Below, piece after piece: positions 25,289 through 34,053 of a stretch of DNA of 64,000 nucleotides. The notes under the pieces are model-generated. The model saw only the letters and a list, made by a program, of their open reading frames with translations. It did no database searches and was not told where the DNA came from. A program made the position numbers and the translations under genes. The stretch lies in the NCBI RefSeq assembly GCF_001310955.1, contig NZ_BAZX01000014.1:1-64000 (forward strand), given 5' to 3'. Within the stretch, counting starts at the first letter, position 1, and every line of letters starts with the position of its first letter. This DNA is from Marinifilum fragile JCM 15579 (GTDB lineage Bacteria > Bacteroidota > Bacteroidia > Bacteroidales > Marinifilaceae).

Positions 25289-27100
25289 TTAAGCAAAGTG
25301 TTTCATGTAGGTTTCCATATCCTTATCGCCACGTCCTGATAGGTTGACCACCACTACATCATCTTTCTTGAACTGCATTTTTTCCAGAATAGCCAATGCA
25401 TGTGATGATTCAAGTGCCGGAATAATGCCTTCTGATTCTGCCAGCACTTTTGCCGCATTCAGTGCCTCTTCATCAGTAGCCGACAGGAATTGCGCTCTTC
25501 CCGAAACAGCCAAATGAGCATGCAATGGCCCAACTCCAGGGTAATCCAAACCTGCCGAAATGGAATAAGGTTCGGTAATTTGTCCGTCCTCATCCTGCAT
25601 TAGCATGGTTTTACTTCCGTGGATAAAACCGATATCACCAATGGTAATGGTTGCTGCAGTTTCTCCACTGTCAACTCCCAATCCAGAGGCTTCAACTGCT
25701 ACCAGATTCACATCTTTCTCATTCAGGTAATGATAAAATGCACCAGCAGCATTACTTCCTCCACCAACACATGCAATTACATAGTTCGGATTTGGATTTC
25801 CTGTTTCTTTTGCCAACTGCTCACGAATTTCTTCTGAAATAATCGATTGTAAGCGGGTTACCAAATCAGGATAAGGATGTGGGCCAACGACCGATCCAAT
25901 CAAGTAAAATGATTCCGGGTTTGCAATCCAATCACGAATCGCTTCATTGGTGGCATCTTTCAGGGTTTGATTTCCAGAGATTGCAGGAACTACCTTCGCA
26001 CCCAACATTTTCATACGAGCTACATTTGGTGCTTGTCGTTTAACATCTAATGCTCCCATATACACCACACACTCCAAACCAAACAAAGCACAAACCGTAG
26101 CAGTTGCTACACCATGCTGACCTGCTCCTGTTTCGGCAATAATTCTCTTCTTGCCCATATACTTGGCCAATAGAATTTGCCCAATGGTATTGTTGATTTT
26201 ATGAGCTCCCGTATGGGTTAAATCCTCACGTTTCAGGTAGATATTGGTTCCATATCTCTTCGATAGATTCCCCGCTTTGGTCAATGGTGTTGGACGACCT
26301 ACGTAGTTATCCAATAAACGAGCATAATCTTTCTTGAATTGCTCTGAAGCCAATATTTTTAGGTAATTCTCTTGCAGTTCATCAACATTCTTACGAAGTA
26401 ATTCAGGAATATAAGCCCCACCGAACTCTCCATAGTAACCTCTTTCGTCCACTGCATATTTATCTTTGTTCATTGTATTCAATTCTAATTTGTTTAGGAA
26501 GATCTCTAATTGATTTGCATTTTTCTTCGCTGGTTGTAATTCAAATCCTGAGTTCAGATCTAGAGCATAAAACTTATCATGTGACAATTGCTTAATCTGT
26601 TCTGCATCTTGAGCTCCGATACCACCGCTCAGGAAAAATGGGATCGATCCTTTGTAGTTTTCCAATAGCTTCCAGTTAAATTTTCTGCCGCTACCACCGT
26701 AGTTTTCAGTTTTGGTATCGAATAGGAAAAAATCACAAATATTTTCATATTCTTCCAAGCTCTCAAATTGAAAGTTGTCATTCATCTGAAAGGCTTTAAT
26801 CACCTCAAAACCTGCTTCTTTTACTTTTTGGCAGTATTCTGCTGATTCGCCACCATGCAACTGCATGGCATTCAACTTGTATTTCTCTCCTGTTGCCAAT
26901 AAAACATCCAATTCTTCATTTACAAAAACCCCAACTTTACGTGTATTTTTGGGAAATAGAGCTGGAATCTCAGTATCGAACTCATCTCCTACATATCTTG
27001 GTGATTTTGGATAGAAAATAAATCCCGCGTAGTCAATTGGCAACTGTAACAACTCCTTGATGTTCTTGCTATATTTTAATCCACAAACTTTGATTTTCAT
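25289..27100 (-). CDS. trpF/trpB: fused phosphoribosylanthranilate isomerase - tryptophan synthase beta subunit
   Basis: One open frame of 603 residues. Residues 1 to about 205 are Trp[10 protein letters not shown] with catalytic Cys6, [24 protein letters not shown] with catalytic Asp, [15 protein letters not shown]. Residues 210-603 are TrpB: starting [19 protein letters not shown], with the PLP lysine in [16 protein letters not shown], the phosphate-binding GGGSNA and the C-terminal SGRGDKD. The two domains are joined by only a few residues (NKLELNT), without a stop. The internal ATG at 26473 sits exactly where free TrpB starts, so some separate TrpB might also be made. The usual arrangement is two genes; a TrpF-TrpB fusion is uncommon to my knowledge. 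Confidence 0.9.
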   Translation of the reverse strand: MKIKVCGLKYSKNIKELLQLPIDYAGFIFYPKSPRYVGDEFDTEIPALFPKNTRKVGVFVNEELDVLLATGEKYKLNAMQLHGGESAEYCQKVKEAGFEVIKAFQMNDNFQFESLEEYENICDFFLFDTKTENYGGSGRKFNWKLLENYKGSIPFFLSGGIGAQDAEQIKQLSHDKFYALDLNSGFELQPAKKNANQLEIFLNKLELNTMNKDKYAVDERGYYGEFGGAYIPELLRKNVDELQENYLKILASEQFKKDYARLLDNYVGRPTPLTKAGNLSKRYGTNIYLKREDLTHTGAHKINNTIGQILLAKYMGKKRIIAETGAGQHGVATATVCALFGLECVVYMGALDVKRQAPNVARMKMLGAKVVPAISGNQTLKDATNEAIRDWIANPESFYLIGSVVGPHPYPDLVTRLQSIISEEIREQLAKETGNPNPNYVIACVGGGSNAAGAFYHYLNEKDVNLVAVEASGLGVDSGETAATITIGDIGFIHGSKTMLMQDEDGQITEPYSISAGLDYPGVGPLHAHLAVSGRAQFLSATDEEALNAAKVLAESEGIIPALESSHALAILEKMQFKKDDVVVVNLSGRGDKDMETYMKHFA

Positions 27101-27134
27101 TGTTTTGGGTTTTGAAAGGTCTCACTTAATTAAT

Positions 27135-27154
27135 GGACACGACATGTCGTGTCC
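27135..27154. repeat. 20-bp perfect palindrome between trpC and trpFB
   Basis: GGACACGACATGTCGTGTCC is perfectly self-complementary and fills part of the short gap right after the trpC stop. It is a small dispersed palindromic element or a processing hairpin; no T run follows, so it is not a terminator. Confidence 0.75.
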
Positions 27155-27949
27155 CTACGATATTTCTTTAATGAATTCGTTACATGCGTCTCCTGGGGAT
27201 TCTTGTTTCATAAAATACTCTCCCATCAGGAATGCCTGAAATCCTTTATCTCTCATTTCTTTCACGATACCTGAACTGCTTAAACCACTTTCAGCCACGC
27301 GAATCATATCTTCAGGTAACTTACTGGCCAGTTGAATCGATTTATCGGTATCAACCGAAAAAGTCTTTAGGTTTCGGTTATTAATGCCCACCAAATCCAC
27401 AAACTTGTTTACATGTTCAAGTTCCGATTCATCGTGCAGTTCAAGAAGTACTTCCATACCCAATTCCTTTGCCAGAAATGCAAAATCTTTGCATCGTTGT
27501 GGCGCTAGAATTGCTGCAATCAGCAGAATTACATCAGCTCCCATGGCTTTTGATTGGTATATCTGGTAAGGGTCGACAATGAATTCTTTGCGCAGAAGTG
27601 GAATTTGCAATGTTTTCCTTGCTTTATCAAAATCTTCAGCCTTTGCCCCAAAAAAGCTCTCATCTGTCAAGACCGAAACCATTGATGCACCTGCTTGCTG
27701 GTACTTTCCAACCACCTCGTCCGGAGTAGCATTGCCGTTAATCACACCTTTAGAAGGAGATTGACGTTTGAATTCTGCAATCACACCAGAAGCACCTGTT
27801 TTTGTGATCGACTCCTTGGCAGAATAACACTTTCTCTTGAAATTCTCCTCACTCATCACCTGGTAAATAGGCTGCTTCATCTTCTGAATTGCAACTTCAG
27901 ACAACTTCTTTTGAACGATTTGATCTAATATATTTGCTTTTGCACTCAT
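27155..27949 (-). CDS. trpC: indole-3-glycerol phosphate synthase
   Basis: Protein of 264 residues, monofunctional, closing the ring of the carboxyphenylamino-deoxyribulose phosphate made by TrpF. Motifs are VIAEFKRQSPSKG (catalytic Lys), PLLRKEFIVDPYQI (catalytic Lys), ADVILLIAAIL, LVGINNRNLKTF, and IRVAESGLSS. It lies four bases after trpD, so it is translationally linked. Confidence 0.97.
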   Translation of the reverse strand: MSAKANILDQIVQKKLSEVAIQKMKQPIYQVMSEENFKRKCYSAKESITKTGASGVIAEFKRQSPSKGVINGNATPDEVVGKYQQAGASMVSVLTDESFFGAKAEDFDKARKTLQIPLLRKEFIVDPYQIYQSKAMGADVILLIAAILAPQRCKDFAFLAKELGMEVLLELHDESELEHVNKFVDLVGINNRNLKTFSVDTDKSIQLASKLPEDMIRVAESGLSSSGIVKEMRDKGFQAFLMGEYFMKQESPGDACNEFIKEIS

Positions 27950-27952
27950 CCT

Positions 27953-28939
27953 CTAGTTCGTTAATTTCTTCAACACCTCATATGCTTTCCCAGATTCTAA
28001 AGACTCAACCGCTCTTGCAATTGCATCACCCCTGCTAATTTCAGGATGCAAACAGTGAATCGCCAAACCTGCATTTCTGGTCACCACAGCATTTTGCGCA
28101 TCAGTTCCTTCTCCTTTTAGGATATCAGTAAATATCTTAGCTGCCTGCGCTACACTTTCTCCACCGTACAATTCGCTTGGATCTAGTTTTCTATACCCCA
28201 ATTCTTCAGGTTCCAACAATTCTTCCATGCCATTTCCAATCAGTTTTACCTTATCGGTTAATGAAACCTCATCGTAACCATCAACACCATGAATAATGGT
28301 ATATTTTGAATCGGTTTGCTGCAGCAAATACTGATACAATCGTGCCAATTCCAAATCAAACACGCCAACAATCTGATGTTTTGGTCTCGAAGGATTCACT
28401 AAAGGACCCAGCATGTTAAAGAAAGTTCGCACTCCCAAGTTACGACGAATTGGAGCAATATTCTTCATGGCAGGATTGAATAATGGCGCATGTAAAAAGC
28501 AGATTCCAGCTTTGTCCAAATCTCTTTTCAGATCTTCTTCCTTGCTTTTAAACTGGTAACCCAATTCTTCCATCACATTTGAAGAACCACTTAATGAAGA
28601 AACACCATAATTCCCATGTTTGGTAACCATTTCTCCTGCCCCAGCTACAACAAATGATGCTAAGGTTGATATATTAAAGGTATTTTTTCCATCGCCTCCT
28701 GTTCCGCACAAATCAACTCCATTGTATTCCGATAAATCGACAGGAATTCCAAGTTCCAATAATGCCTCACGAAAACCTGTCAACTCTTCTACCGTAATAC
28801 TACGCATCATGAAAACCGTTAGAAAAGAAGTAATCTGGAATTCATTGAATTCCCCTTTGGTAATTTGTATCAGAACCTCCTTGGCTTCCTCTTGTTTCAG
28901 GCTTTTGTGTTCGAATAGGTGCTGTAATATATTTTTCAT
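27953..28939 (-). CDS. trpD: anthranilate phosphoribosyltransferase
   Basis: Protein of 328 residues that transfers the phosphoribosyl group from PRPP to anthranilate. Motifs are DLCGTGGDGKNTFNIST (PRPP site), VTKHGNYGVSSLSGSSNVMEELG, APIRRNLGVRTFFNMLGPLVNP and VHGVDGYDE-like IHGVDGYDEVSL. It is a standalone enzyme, not fused to TrpG. It is the third gene of the operon, 63 bases after trpG. Confidence 0.97.
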   Translation of the reverse strand: MKNILQHLFEHKSLKQEEAKEVLIQITKGEFNEFQITSFLTVFMMRSITVEELTGFREALLELGIPVDLSEYNGVDLCGTGGDGKNTFNISTLASFVVAGAGEMVTKHGNYGVSSLSGSSNVMEELGYQFKSKEEDLKRDLDKAGICFLHAPLFNPAMKNIAPIRRNLGVRTFFNMLGPLVNPSRPKHQIVGVFDLELARLYQYLLQQTDSKYTIIHGVDGYDEVSLTDKVKLIGNGMEELLEPEELGYRKLDPSELYGGESVAQAAKIFTDILKGEGTDAQNAVVTRNAGLAIHCLHPEISRGDAIARAVESLESGKAYEVLKKLTN

Positions 28940-29002
28940 TTTATTTCTTGATCTTTGATTTTTACTATTGAGATATTTTAATTGGCTTTTGGCTTTTGGG
29001 TT

Positions 29003-29572
29003 TTAAGCTTTCAACCAATTCTCAATCATCTTCATTCCTTCAGGAGTTAAAACTGATTCAGGATGAAATTGAACACCTTCTACATCATACACTTTGTGGC
29101 GAATTCCCATAATTGCACCTTCCGAATCACGACAAGTAATTTCAAGGCAATCAGGCAAATCCTGCTCCACTACATTCCATGAGTGATATCTTGCTGCCTT
29201 AAATTCCTGGTCAATTCCTTTTAAAACTCCTTGATCGGATTCAGTTCTAAAAATAGAAGTCGCCACACCATGATATACCTTATTCAAATTCTCGATGCTA
29301 CCACCAAAAACCTCTGCAATGGCCTGCTCTCCCAAACAAACACCCAAGATTGATTTTGTAGCTGCATATTCTTTAATCAAGTCTTTTAGAATTCCAGCCT
29401 CATCAGGAATTCCAGGGCCAGGCGACAGTAAAATCTTATCGTATTTGGCTACATCTTTCAGTTCTATTTCTTTGTTTCTGTAAACATCAATATCATTAGC
29501 TCCCAGCTTTCGAAGATATTCAACCAAATTATAGGTGAACGAATCGTAATTATCTAATACTAAAATTTTCAT
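29003..29572 (-). CDS. trpG: anthranilate synthase glutamine amidotransferase subunit
   Basis: Protein of 189 residues that frees ammonia from glutamine for TrpE. Triad: Cys in LGVCLGEQAI, and His and Glu in QFHPESVLT. The residue after CLG is Glu where many relatives have His. LDNYDSFTYNLVEYL at the start is typical. Its ATG lies 3 bases after the trpE stop, so production of the two subunits is coupled. It could also serve folate synthesis, since no separate pabA is in the window. Confidence 0.95.
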   Translation of the reverse strand: MKILVLDNYDSFTYNLVEYLRKLGANDIDVYRNKEIELKDVAKYDKILLSPGPGIPDEAGILKDLIKEYAATKSILGVCLGEQAIAEVFGGSIENLNKVYHGVATSIFRTESDQGVLKGIDQEFKAARYHSWNVVEQDLPDCLEITCRDSEGAIMGIRHKVYDVEGVQFHPESVLTPEGMKMIENWLKA

Positions 29573-29575
29573 CGT

Positions 29576-30976
29576 TTAAATATTTTGTGCCAATTCCATT
29601 GCTTTACGCAAAGCTGCCAGCTTGTTACTTACCTCGTTTAATTCACTCTCTTCACTCGATTTTTCTACCACTCCTGCTCCTGCCTGATAATACAATCTGT
29701 TGTTCTTACTCAGGAAACTACGAATCATAATGGCTTGGTTTACTTCACCATTAAAGCCTAAAGCTCCAATACAACCACCATAAAAACCACGTGCAGTTGG
29801 TTCATATTCATCAATCAATTGCATGGCTCTGTATTTTGGTGCTCCCGATAAAGTTCCTGCAGGAAAAGTATCTCCCATCAACTGGAATGGATTGTAATCA
29901 TCAGGCAATTCTCCTGACACTTTCGACACCAGATGAATCACATGCGAGAAGTATTGTACCTCGCGGAAGGTTTCTACTTTTATATTTTGTGCATCACGAC
30001 TCAAATCGTTTCTTGCCAAATCCACTAACATCACATGCTCGCTCTGCTCTTTTTCATCCTTTAGCAATTCCTCGGCTAATGCTGCATCTTTTACAGAATC
30101 ACCCGTACGCTTGAAAGTTCCTGCAATTGGATGAATGTATGCTTTCTTATTCTTGATTTCGATCTGAGCTTCCGGTGAAGAGCCCATAATTCTGTACGAT
30201 CCATAATCGAAATAGAATAAATAAGGCGATGGATTAATTGATCGTAGAGCACGATACAAGTTAAAATCATCACCCTTATAATCATGTGAAAATTGTCTTG
30301 ACAAAACTATCTGAAAAACATCTCCTCTTCTGCAATGATGTTTGCCTTTGCTTACCATATCCATATAGGTCTGGTCATCCATATTGGATTGCTCTTGTCC
30401 TTCCAGTGAAAAAGTAAAGGCTGGCAAAGTTCTGTTTCTCAACAAATCAGAAACTTCACGAATTCTGGATTCATTTCCATTCTCCACCAACTCAATTATC
30501 TTCAAGGTATTGTTGAAGTGGTTTACCTCAATGATAAAGCGATAAAGTGAATAGCGCATTTGTGGAATTCCTGACTGTTTTTTGTTTGTATTAAACTCTA
30601 AATCCTCGAAGAAAGGAACTGCATCATAGGCTGTATATCCAAATAAGGCATTGGCCTTGGTCACATTCTCTTTATCTTCCAAATCGAATTGATTTACAAA
30701 TGCTTTCAATCGATCCGAAACAAATCTCTTGCCTTTTCCTCTTGCATCAATATGTTGCTTGTTTCCAAAAACTTCCTCAATCAAATCACCATCCTTTAAC
30801 TGAATACTGGCAATTGGCTCCAAGGCTATAAATGAACTTGCATTTTCAGGACTGTGATAATCCGAACTCTCCAATAGAATCGCACCAGGGAATCGATCTC
30901 GAAGTTTTAGGTACATACTCACTGGTGTAATCACATCGGCAAGCATCTCTTTTTTCAGGTATTTAAATTTTATCAT
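29576..30976 (-). CDS. trpE: anthranilate synthase component I
   Basis: Protein of 466 residues converting chorismate to anthranilate. It carries the feedback-site region LLESSDYHSPENASSFIALEP near the N-terminus, whose ESxxxxxxxxS pattern binds tryptophan in this family. The catalytic half has IVLSRQF, PSPYLFYFDYG, HPIAGTFKRTG, LVDLARNDLSR, and FPAGTLSGAPKYRAM. It is the first structural gene after the trp attenuator, 30 bases downstream of the terminator hairpin. Confidence 0.97.
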   Translation of the reverse strand: MIKFKYLKKEMLADVITPVSMYLKLRDRFPGAILLESSDYHSPENASSFIALEPIASIQLKDGDLIEEVFGNKQHIDARGKGKRFVSDRLKAFVNQFDLEDKENVTKANALFGYTAYDAVPFFEDLEFNTNKKQSGIPQMRYSLYRFIIEVNHFNNTLKIIELVENGNESRIREVSDLLRNRTLPAFTFSLEGQEQSNMDDQTYMDMVSKGKHHCRRGDVFQIVLSRQFSHDYKGDDFNLYRALRSINPSPYLFYFDYGSYRIMGSSPEAQIEIKNKKAYIHPIAGTFKRTGDSVKDAALAEELLKDEKEQSEHVMLVDLARNDLSRDAQNIKVETFREVQYFSHVIHLVSKVSGELPDDYNPFQLMGDTFPAGTLSGAPKYRAMQLIDEYEPTARGFYGGCIGALGFNGEVNQAIMIRSFLSKNNRLYYQAGAGVVEKSSEESELNEVSNKLAALRKAMELAQNI

Positions 30977-31005
30977 GACTAATAGTTATTTTCCAAGTTT
31001 GGTAC

Positions 31006-31038
31006 AAAAAAAACGGCCTACTGAGTTTCAGTAGGCCG
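31006..31038 (-). terminator. trp attenuator terminator
   Basis: Perfect 11-bp stem CGGCCTACTGA / TCAGTAGGCCG (31014-31038) followed on the minus strand by eight T. It sits between the leader peptide and trpE, so it is an intrinsic terminator that must be avoided for trp expression. Confidence 0.92.
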
Positions 31039-31066
31039 CTTGCTTTATCTTTTCTTTCGTCTGATT

Positions 31067-31153
31067 TTAGCACATAGGGAGGACACTTCCGCTCATGGTA
31101 TTTGAGAGATTACAGTTGTGCCACCACCAATATTTGCTATTCAATCCGAACAT
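31067..31153 (-). CDS. trpL: trp operon leader peptide
   Basis: Twenty-eight codons: MFGLNSKYWWWHNCN then a tail ending LPMC. Three Trp codons in a row are followed by His-Asn-Cys. The gene lies 29 bases before the attenuator hairpin. Ribosome stalling at the Trp codons when charged tRNA-Trp is scarce should favour an alternative fold and transcription into trpE. I could not identify the antiterminator pairing by eye, so the exact switch is inferred from the classical mechanism. Confidence 0.9.
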   Translation of the reverse strand: MFGLNSKYWWWHNCNLSNTMSGSVLPMC

Positions 31154-31174
31154 TTTTTTCGTTTTTTGTCTTTA

Positions 31175-31207
31175 CAAATCTAAAGAATTATTTTTTCAAA
31201 TTCCAAA
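31175..31207 (-). promoter_or_regulatory. trp operon promoter
   Basis: On the minus strand TTTG (31207-31204), 21 bases, then TAGATTTG (31182-31175), matching the Bacteroidota consensus TTTG / TAnnTTTG. Transcription should start about 8-10 bases on, just ahead of the leader peptide ATG at 31153. Confidence 0.7.
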
Positions 31208-31531
31208 TACAATTTTTCAATACCTCTTAATTTTTCATCCCTTAAATGCTATGTATCCCTTATAAACATTACACTTCAAAGCGATTGTATATTTTTTATT
31301 AATTTTTAAAATCCAGATTTTACACTAAGATTATTTCAGACACACCCCTTTGTAAAGGGGTAGTATTAAAAAAAGCGATTGCTTTCAAAATTCACCCCCA
31401 TAATCTAATGATATTAACAGAAAATTTAATTTTCTTAAAAAAAGCTCTGAAAAACCTGATTTTACTGGCAAAAGAGGGATCTAATTTTACCTACTCAAAC
31501 GTTAACATTTCATTAAGTAAAGCAATTTAAA

Positions 31532-31562
31532 TTTGCAAGTAAAAAATTAATTCATACATTTG
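31532..31562 (+). promoter_or_regulatory. promoter of the aromatic (aro) operon
   Basis: TTTG (31532-31535), 19 bases, TACATTTG (31555-31562): an exact match to the Bacteroidota -33 / -7 consensus. The start point would be near 31570, about 20 bases before the first leader peptide. Confidence 0.8.
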
Positions 31563-31588
31563 ACACAGAATTAACGCACAAAACAGCG

Positions 31589-31657
31589 ATGAAAACAGTA
31601 TCTACATACATTTCTAACTTTTATTATTTCTGGTTTTACTTTTATCCAATAAGATAA
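31589..31657 (+). CDS. aromatic-rich leader peptide 1 of the aro operon
   Basis: Twenty-two codons: MKTVSTYISN then FYYFWFYFY then PIR. Nine aromatic codons in a row (4 Phe, 4 Tyr, 1 Trp) make it a sensor of charged aromatic tRNAs. GGGCGAG right after the stop (31658-31664) can pair with CTTGCCC (31704-31710), which would pre-empt the terminator stem at 31698-31726. Confidence 0.88.
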   Translation: MKTVSTYISNFYYFWFYFYPIR

Positions 31658-31697
31658 GGGCGAGAATTGATGTGTAGTAATACGAAGAATATAAATC

Positions 31698-31730
31698 AAA
31701 GGTCTTGCCCAACAGGTAAGACCTTTTTTT
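31698..31730 (+). terminator. attenuator terminator 1 of the aro operon
   Basis: Stem AAAGGTCTT / AAGACCTTT extended by GCC/GGT around a CAACA-type loop, followed by seven T. It lies 40 bases after leader peptide 1. Confidence 0.9.
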
Positions 31731-31746
31731 ATGAATAAATTGAAGC

Positions 31747-31830
31747 ATGAGTAACAGAGCATTTACATACCGATTTTACTTTTATTATTTCTGGTTTAAC
31801 ACAAATCGGGCGGGATGCCTTATACATTAA
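31747..31830 (+). CDS. aromatic-rich leader peptide 2 of the aro operon
   Basis: Twenty-seven codons: MSNRAFTYR then FYFYYFWF then NTNRAGCLIH. The aromatic run uses nearly the same DNA as leader 1 (TTTTACTTTTATTATTTCTGG), pointing to duplication. GGCGGGAT (31809-31816), inside codons 21-23, can pair with ATCCTGCC (31852-31859) with one G-U. A ribosome stalled at the aromatic codons leaves it free to block terminator 2, while a ribosome reaching the stop covers it. Confidence 0.88.
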   Translation: MSNRAFTYRFYFYYFWFNTNRAGCLIH

Positions 31831-31851
31831 CTCAAGTAAAAAGTATAAACG

Positions 31852-31882
31852 ATCCTGCCTGAAAAGAGCAGGATTTTTTTTT
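31852..31882 (+). terminator. attenuator terminator 2 of the aro operon
   Basis: ATCCTGC (31852-31858) / GCAGGAT (31868-31874) followed by nine T. It ends 38 bases before the first aro structural gene. Confidence 0.9.
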
Positions 31883-31920
31883 GAACAAAACCAAAACCAC
31901 AATTTTTAACAAACATAGAA

Positions 31921-33084
31921 ATGATTCAACCAGCTAACAGAACCCAGGTAATTAAGGAGTACTACTTCTCAGTAAAACTGAAGGAGATTGCTCGCATGAA
32001 CGAGGGTGAAGTAAAAGTTCTAAACCTTGGGATTGGAGATCCGGACATAACTCCTTCCGAAGACACATGGAACTCTCTTAAGGAAGCATGTATACATCCA
32101 AAAAGTCATGGATATCAGAGTTATCAAGGAATTCCTGCCTTGCGCCAAGGATTTTCAAACTGGTACAAAACCTATTTTGATGTGGATATCAATCCTGATA
32201 ATGAAGTTCTTCCGCTAATGGGATCAAAGGAAGGCATCATGATAACTTCTTTGGCTTACTTAAATGAAGGTGACGAAGTTTTAATTCCAGATCCATCCTA
32301 TCCTACTTACAGGTCGGTAACCAATTTACTGGGAGGTAAAATCATTTCTTATCCGCTTTGCGAAGATCAAAATTGGCAGCCTGATCTTGATGAACTGGAA
32401 AAAGGAGATTTATCAAAGGTGAAAATCATGTGGATCAATTATCCACACATGCCAACAGGAGCAAGAGCAAGCAAAGATTTGTTGAAGAAGATTGTTACAT
32501 TTGGCAGAAAGCACAAAATATTGATTGTGAATGATAATCCTTACAGCTTTATCCTGAATGATCAGCCAATGAGCATTATGAACATTGAAGGTGCAAAAGA
32601 TTGTTGTCTGGAGTTGAATTCATTAAGTAAATCGCACAATATGCCAGGCTGGAGAGTTGGAATGATCTGCGGAAGCAAAGAACTTCTAGAACCGGTTTTA
32701 AAAGTAAAAACCAATATGGATTCAGGAATGTTCTATCCGGTACAACAAGCTGCCATTAAAGCACTAAGTCATGATAAAAGCTGGTATGAATCAATTAACC
32801 AGGTATACAGAACCAGAAGAGAATTGGTTTTTTCATTAATGAAGCTAATCAATTGTACGCCAAGCCAGGATCAAAGTGGAATGTTTGTTTGGGCATCTAT
32901 TCCTGATCAATACAAGGATTGTTACGAATTAAGTGATGAGATTTTAAAACAGGCTAAAGTATTTATTACTCCAGGAGGAATTTTTGGAGAACAGGGAAAA
33001 AGATACATCAGAATTTCTTTATGCAGCAGCGAATCTGTAATCAATGAAGCAATTCAACGTATCGAAAAATCAAGAAAAAACTAA
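31921..33084 (+). CDS. PLP-dependent aromatic/aspartate-type aminotransferase
   Basis: Protein of 387 residues, fold type I. The PLP lysine is in ELNSLSKSHNMPGWRVG. GSKEGIM near residue 100 binds the cofactor phosphate, and DPSYPTYRS and IMWINYPHMPTG are class I/II landmarks. As first gene of the operon, before prephenate dehydrogenase, it most likely makes tyrosine and phenylalanine from 4-hydroxyphenylpyruvate and phenylpyruvate. Related enzymes work on LL-diaminopimelate or aspartate, so specificity is inferred from context. It is controlled by the two upstream attenuators. Confidence 0.85.
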   Translation: MIQPANRTQVIKEYYFSVKLKEIARMNEGEVKVLNLGIGDPDITPSEDTWNSLKEACIHPKSHGYQSYQGIPALRQGFSNWYKTYFDVDINPDNEVLPLMGSKEGIMITSLAYLNEGDEVLIPDPSYPTYRSVTNLLGGKIISYPLCEDQNWQPDLDELEKGDLSKVKIMWINYPHMPTGARASKDLLKKIVTFGRKHKILIVNDNPYSFILNDQPMSIMNIEGAKDCCLELNSLSKSHNMPGWRVGMICGSKELLEPVLKVKTNMDSGMFYPVQQAAIKALSHDKSWYESINQVYRTRRELVFSLMKLINCTPSQDQSGMFVWASIPDQYKDCYELSDEILKQAKVFITPGGIFGEQGKRYIRISLCSSESVINEAIQRIEKSRKN

Positions 33085-33087
33085 AAA

Positions 33088-33984
33088 ATGATAGTTTCAG
33101 TTATAGGATTAGGATTAATTGGTGGCTCTATTGCTTTGGATTTAAAGCAAAGAGGATTTGCTGACAAGGTGATTGGGGTGGACAATAATCCTATGCATGC
33201 ACATCAAGCCAAAAAGTTGGGTATTGCAGATGAAATACAGGATTTAAGAACTGCGGTTGAATCATCTCATCTGGTAATTCTTGCCATTCCGGTAAGTGCA
33301 TGTCTTAAATCTCTTCCGCAAATAATGGACATGGTAGATCAGCAGATTGTAACCGATTTAGGATCGACCAAAGAACAATTGATAGAATCCATAACAAATC
33401 ATCCAAAGAGAAAGCAATATGTTCCTGCACACCCAATGGCAGGTACCGAATTCTCTGGTCCACAAGCTGCACACTCAGGATTGTTCGATGGCAAATGCTC
33501 TATTATTTGTAATCCTGAAGATTCGAACAAAGAAGCGGTTAACATGATTAGCGACATGTTTCACACATTACAAATGCGATGTGTTTACATGGATGCAGAG
33601 GTACACGACAGACAAACTGCCTATGTTTCTCACCTTTCACATATCAGTGCATTCGCCTTGTCGCTAACTGTTTTGCAAAAAGAGAAAAAAGACAAACACA
33701 TTTTTGAATTGGCAAGTGGTGGTTTCGACTCTACTGTTCGATTGGCAAAAAGTTCGGCTGCAATGTGGACTCCAATTTTTCATCAGAACAAAAAGAACAT
33801 TGGAAAGGTTCTTCAAAAATACATTGATACTCTGCAGGAATTTAAAGACAGAATTGAAAACGATGATTTAGGTGGAGTTGATGATTTAATAAACGAAGCC
33901 AATGACATTCGCAGAGTTTTAGATAAAAAAGAAAGAACTGAAGCAGAAACCATCAAGAACGCAAAAAGAATAAGAAGAGCCTGA
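33088..33984 (+). CDS. tyrA: prephenate dehydrogenase
   Basis: Protein of 298 residues that oxidises and decarboxylates prephenate to 4-hydroxyphenylpyruvate. The N-terminal GLGLIGGSIALDLKQRG is the NAD(P) Rossmann loop. HPMAGTEFSGP and DRQTAYVSHLSHISAFAL contain the catalytic and substrate histidines. There is no fused chorismate mutase or ACT domain; the mutase activity is on the next gene. It begins 3 bases after the aminotransferase stop, so the pair is coupled. Confidence 0.92.
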   Translation: MIVSVIGLGLIGGSIALDLKQRGFADKVIGVDNNPMHAHQAKKLGIADEIQDLRTAVESSHLVILAIPVSACLKSLPQIMDMVDQQIVTDLGSTKEQLIESITNHPKRKQYVPAHPMAGTEFSGPQAAHSGLFDGKCSIICNPEDSNKEAVNMISDMFHTLQMRCVYMDAEVHDRQTAYVSHLSHISAFALSLTVLQKEKKDKHIFELASGGFDSTVRLAKSSAAMWTPIFHQNKKNIGKVLQKYIDTLQEFKDRIENDDLGGVDDLINEANDIRRVLDKKERTEAETIKNAKRIRRA

Positions 33985-34053
33985 AAAGGAATAAGTATAA
34001 AGAAATAAACCAAATTTTTAATCACTCGGAAAAAGAGTAAATATCAAAATCGC

